Of a stretch of DNA of 64,000 bases, positions 15,825 to 23,667 are shown piece after piece (within the stretch, counting starts at the first letter, position 1; every line of letters starts with the position of its first letter). The notes beneath the pieces were generated by a model. It did no database searches. It was given only the letters and a program-made list of their open reading frames with translations, and was not told the DNA's origin. The position numbers were made by a program, and so were the translations under genes. The DNA is taken from contig DAOTWY010000017.1 of NCBI GenBank assembly GCA_034435635.1, positions 31,940 to 95,939 on the forward strand. The letters are read 5' to 3'. Source of the stretch: DAOTWY01 sp003696565. Its GTDB lineage: Bacteria > Chloroflexota > Anaerolineae > Aggregatilineales > Phototrophicaceae.

Positions 15825-17720
15825 TTATGCCTCCTGTGGTACGGCATCGTCAACTAATTGAGAGGTGTAAATTTCAGCATAAATAGGGCTGGTTTCTATC
15901 AGGGTTTCGTGTGTGCCAATGGCAGCAACTCGACCTTTATCTAAGACGATAATTTGATCGGCATTACGCGCGGTAGAAATTCGCTGAGCGATGACAAAAC
16001 TAGTTTGCCCTTTCATGAGGTTATCTAAAGCGTTTTGAATTTTCCGTTCGGTTGCAAAATCAACGCTGCTAGTCGAATCATCTAGGATAAGGATATTCGG
16101 CTTGAGCAATAAGGCACGTGCGATAGCAATACGCTGTTTCTGCCCGCCGGAAAGTGTGGCACCGCGCTCACCAACAGGCGTGTCATAACCTTGCGGAAAT
16201 TCCATAATAAAGTCATGCGCGGCGGCGGCTTTGGCTGCTTCAATTACTTCATCGTCGGTGGCATCTGGGCGACCAAATGCGATATTATCTCGAATAGTAC
16301 CACTGAATAGATTGGTTTCTTGTAAGACGATGCCTATCTGTGAGCGCAGGCTGTCTTGTTTGACATCTCGTACATCGTAGCCATCAATTAGAACACACCC
16401 TTCTGTGACATCATAAAAGCGTGGGATCAGATTGATGATGGTGGTTTTACCACTACCGGTTGAGCCGAGCAAGGCAATGGTCTGCCCAGGTTTGGCAACA
16501 AAGTTGACATCCTTCAACACATAATCTTTAGAGTTAAAATAGGCAAAGGAGACATTACGGAATTCTACCTCCCCACGGATAGGCGGCAATGTAATAGCGT
16601 CCGGCTTATCCACGACATCGCTTTGAGCATCTAAAATTTCAAAAATACGCTCCGATGAAGCAGCTGCCTGTGCCATCAAGGAGATAATGATACCCAATTG
16701 ACCGAGCGGGAAAAACGCATACACCAAATACAGGGAAAATTTTTGATATTCACCAATCATCAGCGTACCGTTGAGAATTTGATCCCCTGCGAAGTATAAA
16801 ACAGCCGCTTGTCCTAATTGCCCTACGAGGAAAATGAGCGGGAACAAGACGGAAAATATGCTTGCGACACGCATCCACTGATGATATAGATCATCGTTAG
16901 CAGCACGAAAACGTTTTTGCTCATAATTTTGGCGAACAAATGCCTTGACCACTTTAATCCCGGCAACGTTTTCTTGGAGGATGGTATTGAGGTTAGAAAG
17001 ACGCTTTTGGACTTCATTAAAAAGCGGTTGAGCTAACCTGCCAAACACCATAAACAAGACGAAGGCAAAAGGTAGCGTACCCACCACCACTAAAGTCAAA
17101 CGCCAATTGGTGAGGAACAAAATGCTCAGCGTGAGTACGAGCAACAAAATCGCCTGTACAGCTAAGATCAAGCCCTGTGCAATGAACGCGCGCACCCGTT
17201 CAACATCATCCGTAGCACGGATCATCAACTGCCCGGTCTGATTTCGGTCATAATAGCTGAAAGACAATCGCTGAATTTTGCTAAAGATGTCATTACGTAG
17301 GGTATAAGCAATCCCTTGAGATGTCCATTCTGCCATATAAGCTTGAACAAATGCAAAAAGTCCGCGCATGATGGCAAACAACAAAATCAAAATAACCGCA
17401 CTGACTAACAACGTTTCTGCATTGTTGGCATTATTTTGGACTTGCTGCATGGTCAAGCCCAAACGGTCAAGTGCTTGTCCTTGGATGGTTTCCGGCATGG
17501 TCAAAACCTGTTTGGCGATGATGCCATTGGTCACCGTGTTAATCATATTCTGGATGAGTTCTGGCACGGCAAGCTGAGCAACCGTGGCGATAAACAACGC
17601 ACCGTATGCTAAAAAGGTCATGCGACGATACTGCCCAAGATAACCAATAGCGCGTCTTAACGGGCGTTTTTTAGTTTCGGATTTACTGGATTGATTGGTT
17701 AATCTTTTGATGACTTGCAT
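15825..17720 (-). CDS. ABC exporter half-transporter, subunit with the degenerate NBD
   Basis: A 631-residue half-transporter partner of the downstream gene. Six membrane helices are followed by an ATPase with Walker A GSTGSGKTT and a canonical signature LSGGQKQR, but Walker B reads ILILDDSTSSVD (catalytic Glu changed to Asp) and the H-loop reads IAQRIST (His changed to Gln). These two changes define the degenerate nucleotide site of heterodimeric exporters, in which ATP is held but hardly hydrolysed. The start at 17720 lies 22 bp inside the marR gene and has an AAGGAG site. Drugs or lipids are the usual cargo of such exporters; this cargo is not known. Confidence 0.93.
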   Translation of the reverse strand: MQVIKRLTNQSSKSETKKRPLRRAIGYLGQYRRMTFLAYGALFIATVAQLAVPELIQNMINTVTNGIIAKQVLTMPETIQGQALDRLGLTMQQVQNNANNAETLLVSAVILILLFAIMRGLFAFVQAYMAEWTSQGIAYTLRNDIFSKIQRLSFSYYDRNQTGQLMIRATDDVERVRAFIAQGLILAVQAILLLVLTLSILFLTNWRLTLVVVGTLPFAFVLFMVFGRLAQPLFNEVQKRLSNLNTILQENVAGIKVVKAFVRQNYEQKRFRAANDDLYHQWMRVASIFSVLFPLIFLVGQLGQAAVLYFAGDQILNGTLMIGEYQKFSLYLVYAFFPLGQLGIIISLMAQAAASSERIFEILDAQSDVVDKPDAITLPPIRGEVEFRNVSFAYFNSKDYVLKDVNFVAKPGQTIALLGSTGSGKTTIINLIPRFYDVTEGCVLIDGYDVRDVKQDSLRSQIGIVLQETNLFSGTIRDNIAFGRPDATDDEVIEAAKAAAAHDFIMEFPQGYDTPVGERGATLSGGQKQRIAIARALLLKPNILILDDSTSSVDFATERKIQNALDNLMKGQTSFVIAQRISTARNADQIIVLDKGRVAAIGTHETLIETSPIYAEIYTSQLVDDAVPQEA

Positions 17721-18241
17721 ATCAAATAGGTCTCCTTTGCACCATGGGCAAATAGGCGTGATTGTGCATCTTCAATCAATTGTTCACCTTGAGGCATTCG
17801 GTGAACTAACTTACATAACAAAGTTAACAACTGATGGGTGTCTTGCTCGCCCAGGCTTTTTAATGCATTAAAAAGTGGATCATCTTCTGGGATAAGGGGA
17901 ACATTGGCGACGACTTGTTTGCCAAGCTCTGTTAATGAAATCAAGACACGACGACGATCTTGTGGATCACGCTGTTTTGTGATGTAACGTTTGCGCTCTA
18001 GCGCGTCAACCGTTGGCACAAGGGTGGATGGATCCAACCCCCATTTACGGCTTAAGTCGCTGAGGGTATGCGCCCCTTCTTGGTCAATTGTGCGCATTAC
18101 CCCTAATTGCACGCGAGTAATATCTGCCTCGTGTTGTGCGAGCCACTGGTCAAGATGTTGCATAGCACTTTTCCAGGCTAACGACATCAATACGCGCAGT
18201 TCGAACACATGTGTTTTGAGTTTTTCATCCATTTCTAACAT
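17699..18241 (-). CDS. MarR-family transcriptional regulator
   Basis: A 180-residue winged-helix regulator. The DNA-binding core HTLSDLSRKWGLDPSTLVPTVDALERKRYI and the wing QRDPQDRRRVLISLTELG are typical of MarR. I start it at ATG 18241; the open frame extends to a TTG at 18271, but that would put the start inside a perfect palindrome and has no ribosome site. ATG 18232 is also possible. It heads a three-gene operon with two ABC half-transporters, overlapping the first by 22 bp, so it most likely represses its own operon and is released by the exported compound. Confidence 0.9.
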   Translation of the reverse strand: MLEMDEKLKTHVFELRVLMSLAWKSAMQHLDQWLAQHEADITRVQLGVMRTIDQEGAHTLSDLSRKWGLDPSTLVPTVDALERKRYITKQRDPQDRRRVLISLTELGKQVVANVPLIPEDDPLFNALKSLGEQDTHQLLTLLCKLVHRMPQGEQLIEDAQSRLFAHGAKETYLICKSSKD

Positions 18242-18259
18242 TAATTTGATCACCAATCT

Positions 18260-18271
18260 TTGGTATACCAA
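18260..18271. promoter_or_regulatory. Perfect palindrome, likely MarR operator 1
   Basis: TTGGTATACCAA is a perfect 12-bp palindrome 19 bp upstream of the chosen marR start. Together with the second palindrome, its position fits autoregulation of the marR-ABC operon. Confidence 0.55.
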
Positions 18272-18274
18272 TGA

Positions 18275-18286
18275 TTTGCATGCAAA
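18275..18286. promoter_or_regulatory. Perfect palindrome, likely MarR operator 2
   Basis: TTTGCATGCAAA is a second perfect 12-bp palindrome, its centre 15 bp from that of the first. MarR sites are often about 16-20 bp inverted repeats. These two cores differ in sequence, so only one may be bound, or both may be half of a larger array. Confidence 0.5.
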
Positions 18287-18391
18287 ACAATATATGCCTA
18301 TTTTGAAATAAAGTCAATTGATTTAAACATATTCAAATGAAGTTCTTATATAGCATTTATATTGATTTTCAATGTGGCATGTGTGTTTTAA

Positions 18392-18572
18392 ATGCGAAAC
18401 CGCCCGCATGAGGGGGGGACATACGGGCGGCTTCTAATGGGAAGGGCTATGGGGTTTATTCCGGTATTTATTTACCGGCACCATGCCCACGAACTTGGTT
18501 TAACGACACATTCATACCACTCAAGAGGGATCAACACAACACGACCAAGTTCGCATTACTTACTATTGACTG
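18392..18572 (-). ncRNA. Candidate structured RNA, family unknown
   Basis: The 394-bp gap between 18242 and 18635 has no credible gene, and about 180 bp of it is highly structured. Stem A pairs 18490-18499 (CGAACTTGGT) with 18544-18553, a perfect 10 bp closing a 44-nt region. Stem B pairs CCGGTA (18461-18466) with TACCGG (18473-18478). Stem C pairs CCGCCCG (18400-18406) with CGGGCGG (18424-18430) around a loop holding seven G on + (seven C on -). Reading leftward, TTGTTT and TAGGAT spaced 18 bp could be a promoter (about 18575-18604), and stem C followed by TTTCGCATTT could be a weak terminator. Size is near that of 6S RNA but I cannot assign a family. Confidence 0.4.
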
Positions 18573-18635
18573 AATCTTAATCCTAGCGCGTAAGCTTGGA
18601 ATGAAACAAACATTAGCGATCTATTAAAGAATCCA

Positions 18636-19919
18636 TTATGTTCCAGGCACACCAATCGGCGCAACAGGTGTTTCGTTTGGCGGCAAGTTCGGGTTGGTTG
18701 TTGGTGCAGTCTGCCCTTGTTGACATAAATCTCTGGCATTGTTGCGTTTACCACTCACAGATGGATCAGAAAAAAGGGTTAGGGCTTGTTGATATTGTTG
18801 CTCCGCTTGGCACCAATTGTATTCTAATGCCCAAGCATCACCATATGCCACATATTCATTGAATAGTAGTCGGTTCAAATCAGCACCTTTATATGTCGAT
18901 TGATAAGTGAGAATTACCTGAAGGCGGCGAATAGCAACATCATGATTACCAGCGTCAATAGCCGTGATGGCATTGAGATACAAGGTGGCAATGTCACGCT
19001 CATAAGCGAGATCATCAATTGAGCCATACTGTTCGGCTAAATCTGTTAGGCGGATGGCTTCCGCTAAGGTGCCGGGGTTGCTAGGGTCTGCGGAAAGATT
19101 GACATTATAAAGCGGACGAGCCTGAGCAATTAATACCTGGTGAAGCAATGCTTCAACAGCGGTTCGGTTAAAGTTTGGGTCAACACGGCGGATAAGATCA
19201 AGTGTGTTGTAGGCATCTGCATAAGCCCCGATGCTAAACTCTTGTTGTGCTTGCGTAAACAATGTCGGCAAATCAAACCCGCCTGGTGGCGTTGGGGTCG
19301 GTGCTGCTTGCAACGGTGTGGGGGTGGTGGTTGGCGATGTTCGATAAGCCGTAGCAGTTGCTTGTAATGCTGGCAGTTCTGCAACGCCAGGGGTTTGAGT
19401 AGCTAAAAAGGCAAGCCGTTGTTCCGCCTGTGGGCGGTCGCCTTCGGCTAAATTTTGTGGGATGAGCGTCAACTGCTGATTAATGACGCTGCGACTGGTA
19501 GCGGTCACATTGAGATAAACAGCCGTTTCGGTCGCACGTAGGACATCCATTTGAGGAACGCCGGGTGTGCGAGTGGCTAAAAACGCCATACGAGTTGCCA
19601 GCAATTCATAATTTAAATCAGCCACATCAGTTTGAATAGCCGGGTATTGCGTTTCTACAAAATATAATTCTGCTGCGCTCACCGTACGCTGAGCAACACG
19701 TTGCCCTTGTGTCCAACCAGCAGCACCTGCCATTACCACAATCATCAGGCTAATGATGCCTAACATAAGAATGACCAATGACCAGATTACACAACCTGGT
19801 CCACCAGCGGTAAACGCATCATCGTTATCATCATCGTTTTGTGGCTCAATCAACGGTGGTCCTTCTTGGAGGACTTCATCTAGCGTCGGCGGGCGACGCG
19901 GTTGGGTATCGTCAGTCAT
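18636..19919 (-). CDS. Membrane protein with internal repeats and TPR-like C-terminus
   Basis: A 427-residue protein. The acidic, Pro-rich N-terminus (about 1-40) is followed by one membrane helix (about 45-70). The outside part contains two copies of a short unit, AFLATRTPGVPQMDVLRATETA-like and AFLATQTPGVAELPALQATATA-like, a Thr/Pro-rich linker, and then helical TPR-like repeats (about 215-400) with paired A/Y/L helices, for example AYADAYNTLDLIRRVDPNF. A Pro/Thr-rich tail ends the protein. I start it at ATG 19919 (MTDDTQ); the upstream in-frame start adds only MCMVVP. It lies downstream of coaBC on the same strand. It is probably an assembly or scaffold protein with no enzyme motif. Confidence 0.78.
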   Translation of the reverse strand: MTDDTQPRRPPTLDEVLQEGPPLIEPQNDDDNDDAFTAGGPGCVIWSLVILMLGIISLMIVVMAGAAGWTQGQRVAQRTVSAAELYFVETQYPAIQTDVADLNYELLATRMAFLATRTPGVPQMDVLRATETAVYLNVTATSRSVINQQLTLIPQNLAEGDRPQAEQRLAFLATQTPGVAELPALQATATAYRTSPTTTPTPLQAAPTPTPPGGFDLPTLFTQAQQEFSIGAYADAYNTLDLIRRVDPNFNRTAVEALLHQVLIAQARPLYNVNLSADPSNPGTLAEAIRLTDLAEQYGSIDDLAYERDIATLYLNAITAIDAGNHDVAIRRLQVILTYQSTYKGADLNRLLFNEYVAYGDAWALEYNWCQAEQQYQQALTLFSDPSVSGKRNNARDLCQQGQTAPTTNPNLPPNETPVAPIGVPGT

Positions 19920-19962
19920 AGGCACAACCATACACACTGCAAACGGAACGACAGCGATTATA

Positions 19963-19999
19963 AGGTTAATTATCGGGTTCGTACAGCGACGATTAACCT
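19963..19999. other. Hairpin between coaBC and the downstream gene
   Basis: AGGTTAAT (19963-19970) pairs perfectly with ATTAACCT (19992-19999) around a 21-nt loop. There is no T run on the minus strand. The left part overlaps TATAAT read leftward (just before the start of the 18636-19919 gene), so it may be a promoter-linked operator instead of a terminator. Confidence 0.4.
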
Positions 20000-20007
20000 A
20001 CGGTTGG

Positions 20008-21240
20008 TCAGTCACGTAAAAGCGCGGCAGCACGGCTAAGAATAATTTCGCTGATAGTACTCTTGTTAGCAAGCTCAACGGGGTAGTTGCCTCCTTCGGC
20101 ATCTAGGATGACCACACGATTGGTATCGACACTGAATCCGGCATCTGGCGCGGTGATGTCGTTGGCAACCAGTAAATCTAATCCTTTGCGTTCCAATTTA
20201 TCACGCGCATTTTTTAGTAAGTTTTCACTCTCCGCGGCAAAGCCAATTACCATGCGTGGATAGCCCGTCTGTTCACGCTGTAGTTTTACTTCATTGAGAA
20301 TGTCGGCGGTGCGTGTTAGCTGTAGGGTTAACCCATCGCTGCCAGATTTTTTAATTTTTTGGTCTGCCACAGTGGCAGGGCGGAAGTCTGCAACTGCGGC
20401 TGCCATAATTAGTAGATCAGCATCTGCACTATGCTCTAAGACGGCTTGTAACATAGCTTGAGCAGTATCCACATAAATTGCCTTAACGCCGACAGGCACT
20501 GGTTGGTCGGACGTTGTGATCAGAACAACCACACGCGCCCCGTCATCAATGGCTGCCTGGGCAAGCGCATGTCCTTGTTTTCCACTGGAACGATTGGTAA
20601 TGTACCGCACAGGGTCAATTGGTTCACGAGTTCCCCCTGCGCTGATAACCACTTTTTGCCCAAACAATGCCCCAGAAACACTACCCAAAACCCGGCGAAT
20701 GTGCCCAATAAGTGTTGGTGTTTCTGGTAAACGCCCTAGCCCCACCAAACCGGATGCAAATCGTCCTTCTTCCGGTGGGATCAGTGTGGCTCCCCGTCCG
20801 ATCAAGGTTTTAAGATTTGCCTGCACTGCTGGATGCATATACATATTGCCATCCATTGCCGGCGCGATCATAACAGGGCAATTTGCTGCCAATGCTGTCA
20901 CGCATAAAAGATTATCAGCGATACCATGCGCTAATTTGGCTAATGTGTTGGCGGTCGCTGGGGCAATAATCAGCAAATCGGCATCTTCTGCTAAGCCAAC
21001 ATGCGCGATGTGTGTTGGTAATCCATCTTGGCTATTATCCCATAGGCTGGTATATACCGGACGACCTGTAACAGATTGGAACGTCAGCGGTGTCACAAAT
21101 TGCTGTGCTGATTGCGTCAAAATCACATCAACTAACGCACCCGCCTGTGTGAGTTTACTAGCCAGGTCAACCGACTTATAACACGCAATGCTACCAGTAA
21201 CCCCTAAAACAATGCGTTTATCTTTTAAAATCGTAATCAC
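20008..21240 (-). CDS. coaBC: Phosphopantothenoylcysteine decarboxylase/phosphopantothenate-cysteine ligase
   Basis: A 410-residue bifunctional CoaBC, two steps of coenzyme A synthesis. The N-terminal CoaC flavoprotein (about 1-185) has GVTGSIACYKSVDL, the His region PTHIAHVGLAEDADLLIIAPAT and PAMDGNMYMHP. The C-terminal CoaB ligase (about 190-410) has SAGGTREPIDPVRYITNRSS and KIKKSG. In the CoaC substrate clamp the usual ACG is ASG (GRFASGLVGLGRL), so the Cys that reduces the reaction intermediate in E. coli is Ser here. The start is GTG at 21240 with AAAGGA upstream. It stands alone or leads the gene at 18636-19919. Confidence 0.95.
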   Translation of the reverse strand: MITILKDKRIVLGVTGSIACYKSVDLASKLTQAGALVDVILTQSAQQFVTPLTFQSVTGRPVYTSLWDNSQDGLPTHIAHVGLAEDADLLIIAPATANTLAKLAHGIADNLLCVTALAANCPVMIAPAMDGNMYMHPAVQANLKTLIGRGATLIPPEEGRFASGLVGLGRLPETPTLIGHIRRVLGSVSGALFGQKVVISAGGTREPIDPVRYITNRSSGKQGHALAQAAIDDGARVVVLITTSDQPVPVGVKAIYVDTAQAMLQAVLEHSADADLLIMAAAVADFRPATVADQKIKKSGSDGLTLQLTRTADILNEVKLQREQTGYPRMVIGFAAESENLLKNARDKLERKGLDLLVANDITAPDAGFSVDTNRVVILDAEGGNYPVELANKSTISEIILSRAAALLRD

Positions 21241-21320
21241 ACATATATCCTTTGAAGGGTATCATCTAGCATAAAACAGAAAGCGAAACAGTCATCCACC
21301 TGCAAATTAATCACATTATT

Positions 21321-22304
21321 TTACATAACATTCAATTTACGTGTTTGACGATCCACAGCGCGCACGGCAATCATCCCAAAGGCGGTTGGTAGCCAAGCAA
21401 AGCCAACCAGGGTAAACAACAGCTCTATAAACGTTAACTGGCTATATCCGGCGATATTGATCAGCGGGAGCTGCCAGCCTATAAGAGCCATGATAAAAAA
21501 CAGAACCATCGCCCCGAATACCCATGTCCATTCTGGATGAGATGGTGGCATATGCGTATCCAGCAACGTGCGTCCCTTATCAGAACGTTCCGCCCACAGT
21601 GCCGCCCAAGCGAACAGACATAGCCCAAGCACGGCTAACAGCACTAAGCTGGTATCATAAGCCCCATTGAGTGCCTGGAACATGAACACAACAACCAAAC
21701 CCGCCAATAACAATAGAAATGTCGGCAGGTCAAGGCGTAAATCATCAACCGTTATGGTTTGTACACGTTGGGGAATAATCCACCCACCCAATAAAATGAT
21801 GACAAGTAATAAAGCTGCCACCAACAATGCGATGGGTAGCGCAGTTTGGTCTGTCGTCCAAGTGGTTAATGTCGGCGCATAATGCACCCATACCCCCCAA
21901 TAAAAGCCAAGCCATGCCGCATAACCCACAAGCAAATAGCGATAACGTCGATTATGACGAGCCGTCATCACCAGAAATAAGCCAAACATTTCTAAGGTAA
22001 AAGTAGCGTGTGCGCCGATAGTACGAGTGATAAGATGGCGCGGAAAGTCTGCCAGGGCAGTTTGTGGATAAATTAACAAGCCAATCAACAGCCCACCAAT
22101 AACCGTTATCAGCATGGAGCCATATAGATCACGGATGCGATAGCGGGCAGCTAGATCAAGCAGCAACGCCGCAATCATCACATAACAAGCATACAAGGGC
22201 AGCCAAGTTATCAGCGGGCGTGGCATTGACCAAAGCAACACCTCCCCACCAAACATCAACATCAATCCGAACCAAGTGCGAATTAGCCAAACACTACCAA
22301 TCAA
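21321..22304 (-). CDS. Polytopic membrane protein of unknown function
   Basis: A 327-residue protein with about ten membrane helices and almost no polar loops. I prefer a TTG start at 22304, which overlaps the stop of the upstream methyltransferase by 11 bp and has GAGGAAGAAG before it; the open frame reaches 22376, but that would overlap the methyltransferase by 83 bp and add a very basic segment. No transporter or enzyme motif is recognised. The helices and the W-rich outer loops resemble unassigned membrane proteins of this phylum. It is probably co-transcribed with the methyltransferase. Confidence 0.75.
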   Translation of the reverse strand: MIGSVWLIRTWFGLMLMFGGEVLLWSMPRPLITWLPLYACYVMIAALLLDLAARYRIRDLYGSMLITVIGGLLIGLLIYPQTALADFPRHLITRTIGAHATFTLEMFGLFLVMTARHNRRYRYLLVGYAAWLGFYWGVWVHYAPTLTTWTTDQTALPIALLVAALLLVIILLGGWIIPQRVQTITVDDLRLDLPTFLLLLAGLVVVFMFQALNGAYDTSLVLLAVLGLCLFAWAALWAERSDKGRTLLDTHMPPSHPEWTWVFGAMVLFFIMALIGWQLPLINIAGYSQLTFIELLFTLVGFAWLPTAFGMIAVRAVDRQTRKLNVM

Positions 22305-22890
22305 ACGAGTCTTCTTCCTCTTCTTGTGGCGGTGTGTTAACAGCAACCAATTGGGTGATGTGATCTTCTTCATCATAATGAAGGATCACCCAATCCTGAA
22401 AAGAATCCTTAAGTTCGCCAATATCTAGTAAGAAATTTCGATTAAATTCTGGGACAATGTTGAGATAACGGATATTGAACGTTTCATAAATGATCCTACC
22501 CCCAGGGACAATAGACGATTTGAGTTTGTGGATCATTTCCCATTTTAGATAGCGAAAAACACAGACAATATCATAAACATGCTCATCGAGTTCAAAATCA
22601 TCAAAATCAACCTGAAGCAGATTGACATTTCTCAAGTTTCTTAGGGCAACTTCCACACGGGTACGGTTCAACGCGACACGGCTAATCTCCATAATATCAA
22701 CGATGTAGCCCTGTTCTGCTAACCATAAGCCGTTTTGCCCAAAGCCAGCAGCGGCATCCAACGCACGTTTGGTTTCACCATCATTAACATGGGGTGTATA
22801 GTTGAGCAAAAGCGGGTCTGGTGGTGGGAAAGGCTTCCCCTTCATCTTGCGATAGATTTCATCCCAACGAACACGGTCTTGTGCCGACAT
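22294..22890 (-). CDS. Class I SAM-dependent methyltransferase
   Basis: A 198-residue protein with a Rossmann methyltransferase core. Motif I is ALDAAAGFGQNGLWLAEQGY, followed by the acidic residue of motif II (VDIMEIS) and motif IV-like DFELDEHVYDIVCVFRYL. It resembles the TehB/tellurite-resistance type of small methyltransferases, which act on small molecules, but the first Cys/Gly-rich core is 'DAAAGFG' rather than the usual 'DxACGxG'. The acidic C-terminus ends EEEEDSFDW. ATG 22890 follows AAGGTG. Its stop overlaps the next membrane gene. Confidence 0.82.
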   Translation of the reverse strand: MSAQDRVRWDEIYRKMKGKPFPPPDPLLLNYTPHVNDGETKRALDAAAGFGQNGLWLAEQGYIVDIMEISRVALNRTRVEVALRNLRNVNLLQVDFDDFELDEHVYDIVCVFRYLKWEMIHKLKSSIVPGGRIIYETFNIRYLNIVPEFNRNFLLDIGELKDSFQDWVILHYDEEDHITQLVAVNTPPQEEEEDSFDW

Positions 22891-22893
22891 GAT

Positions 22894-23667
22894 TTACACC
22901 TTGCCTCCATAGATCGGTATGTAATCCAAGGCATTAGGAACAGCTTGTAACGCTTCCGCATCTCCTGGATATAGATGCGCCTTTGGGTTACGCTGCCGAC
23001 GTAGCTGTAGCAAATAAGCATCCCGAATACTGACAAAATCAGGCTTATACCAAGTGGATGACACAGCCAAACAACGCATAATAGCATGAAGTCGCTTGCC
23101 GCCTGCGCTCATCCAGTGGGTTTGTTGAGTCGTCAAAGCATTACGTGCTTCATCCCCTTTGATACCAAGCTGCTTCATAATCCGGTTAAAAAGCCGGTTA
23201 ACTTGGTTTGGGTTGAGCTTGGTTGCCATCTGCTTCACATCATCTGGCAGCACATCCATCGGCACAATATTATCGTTTTTCATATCAGAAGTAAATGAAC
23301 CAGAAAGCGCGTTTTGAAGATCAGTTGCGGTAAACCCATCTCGCAGATATGGCTCTAAAGTAGGTAATGGCTCTGCCTTTTGCCCCGCTGCATAAACGAC
23401 AAATTCGGCTGTCTCCTCAATCAATGTTAGAGATAAGACCACCCCTAAACGCGATAAAGCGGCTGCTAATGGCGGTGTTGGGTTACCGACAATACGGTCA
23501 TAAGTGGGATCAAGAAATAGACGAATCGCATTAGGGTAAGCAACACCAGGGACAACATCAAATGGGTTATAACGTGTGTAACCTTGCTCAATGAATGCGT
23601 CCTCAATAACCTGAATAATAGTTTCAGGTGATTCAGAATAACATAAATGTAGACTCTGCCATGTCAT
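22894..23667 (-). CDS. Protein of unknown function
   Basis: A 257-residue soluble protein that I do not recognise. The start is ATG 23667, which has a perfect AGGAGG 6 nt upstream and lies 35 bp inside the end of the acetyltransferase gene; the longer open frame to 23805 is just the overlap in another frame. The N-terminal half is mixed alpha/beta (ETIIQVIEDAFIEQGYTRY). The C-terminal half is helical and basic, with KQLGIKGDEARNALTTQQ and LLQLRRQRNPKAHLYPGDAEAL. It ends 3 bp before the methyltransferase start, so the acetyltransferase, this gene, the methyltransferase and a membrane protein form one overlapping operon. Confidence 0.78.
   Translation of the reverse strand: MTWQSLHLCYSESPETIIQVIEDAFIEQGYTRYNPFDVVPGVAYPNAIRLFLDPTYDRIVGNPTPPLAAALSRLGVVLSLTLIEETAEFVVYAAGQKAEPLPTLEPYLRDGFTATDLQNALSGSFTSDMKNDNIVPMDVLPDDVKQMATKLNPNQVNRLFNRIMKQLGIKGDEARNALTTQQTHWMSAGGKRLHAIMRCLAVSSTWYKPDFVSIRDAYLLQLRRQRNPKAHLYPGDAEALQAVPNALDYIPIYGGKV

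Noticed and set aside
20516..21181. 221-residue frame antisense to coaBC
   Set aside because: It lies wholly inside a firmly identified gene on the other strand and has no ribosome site or family match.
22305..22376. Longer N-terminus of the membrane protein after the methyltransferase
   Set aside because: It would overlap the methyltransferase by 83 bp and add a highly basic segment that does not look like this membrane protein family.
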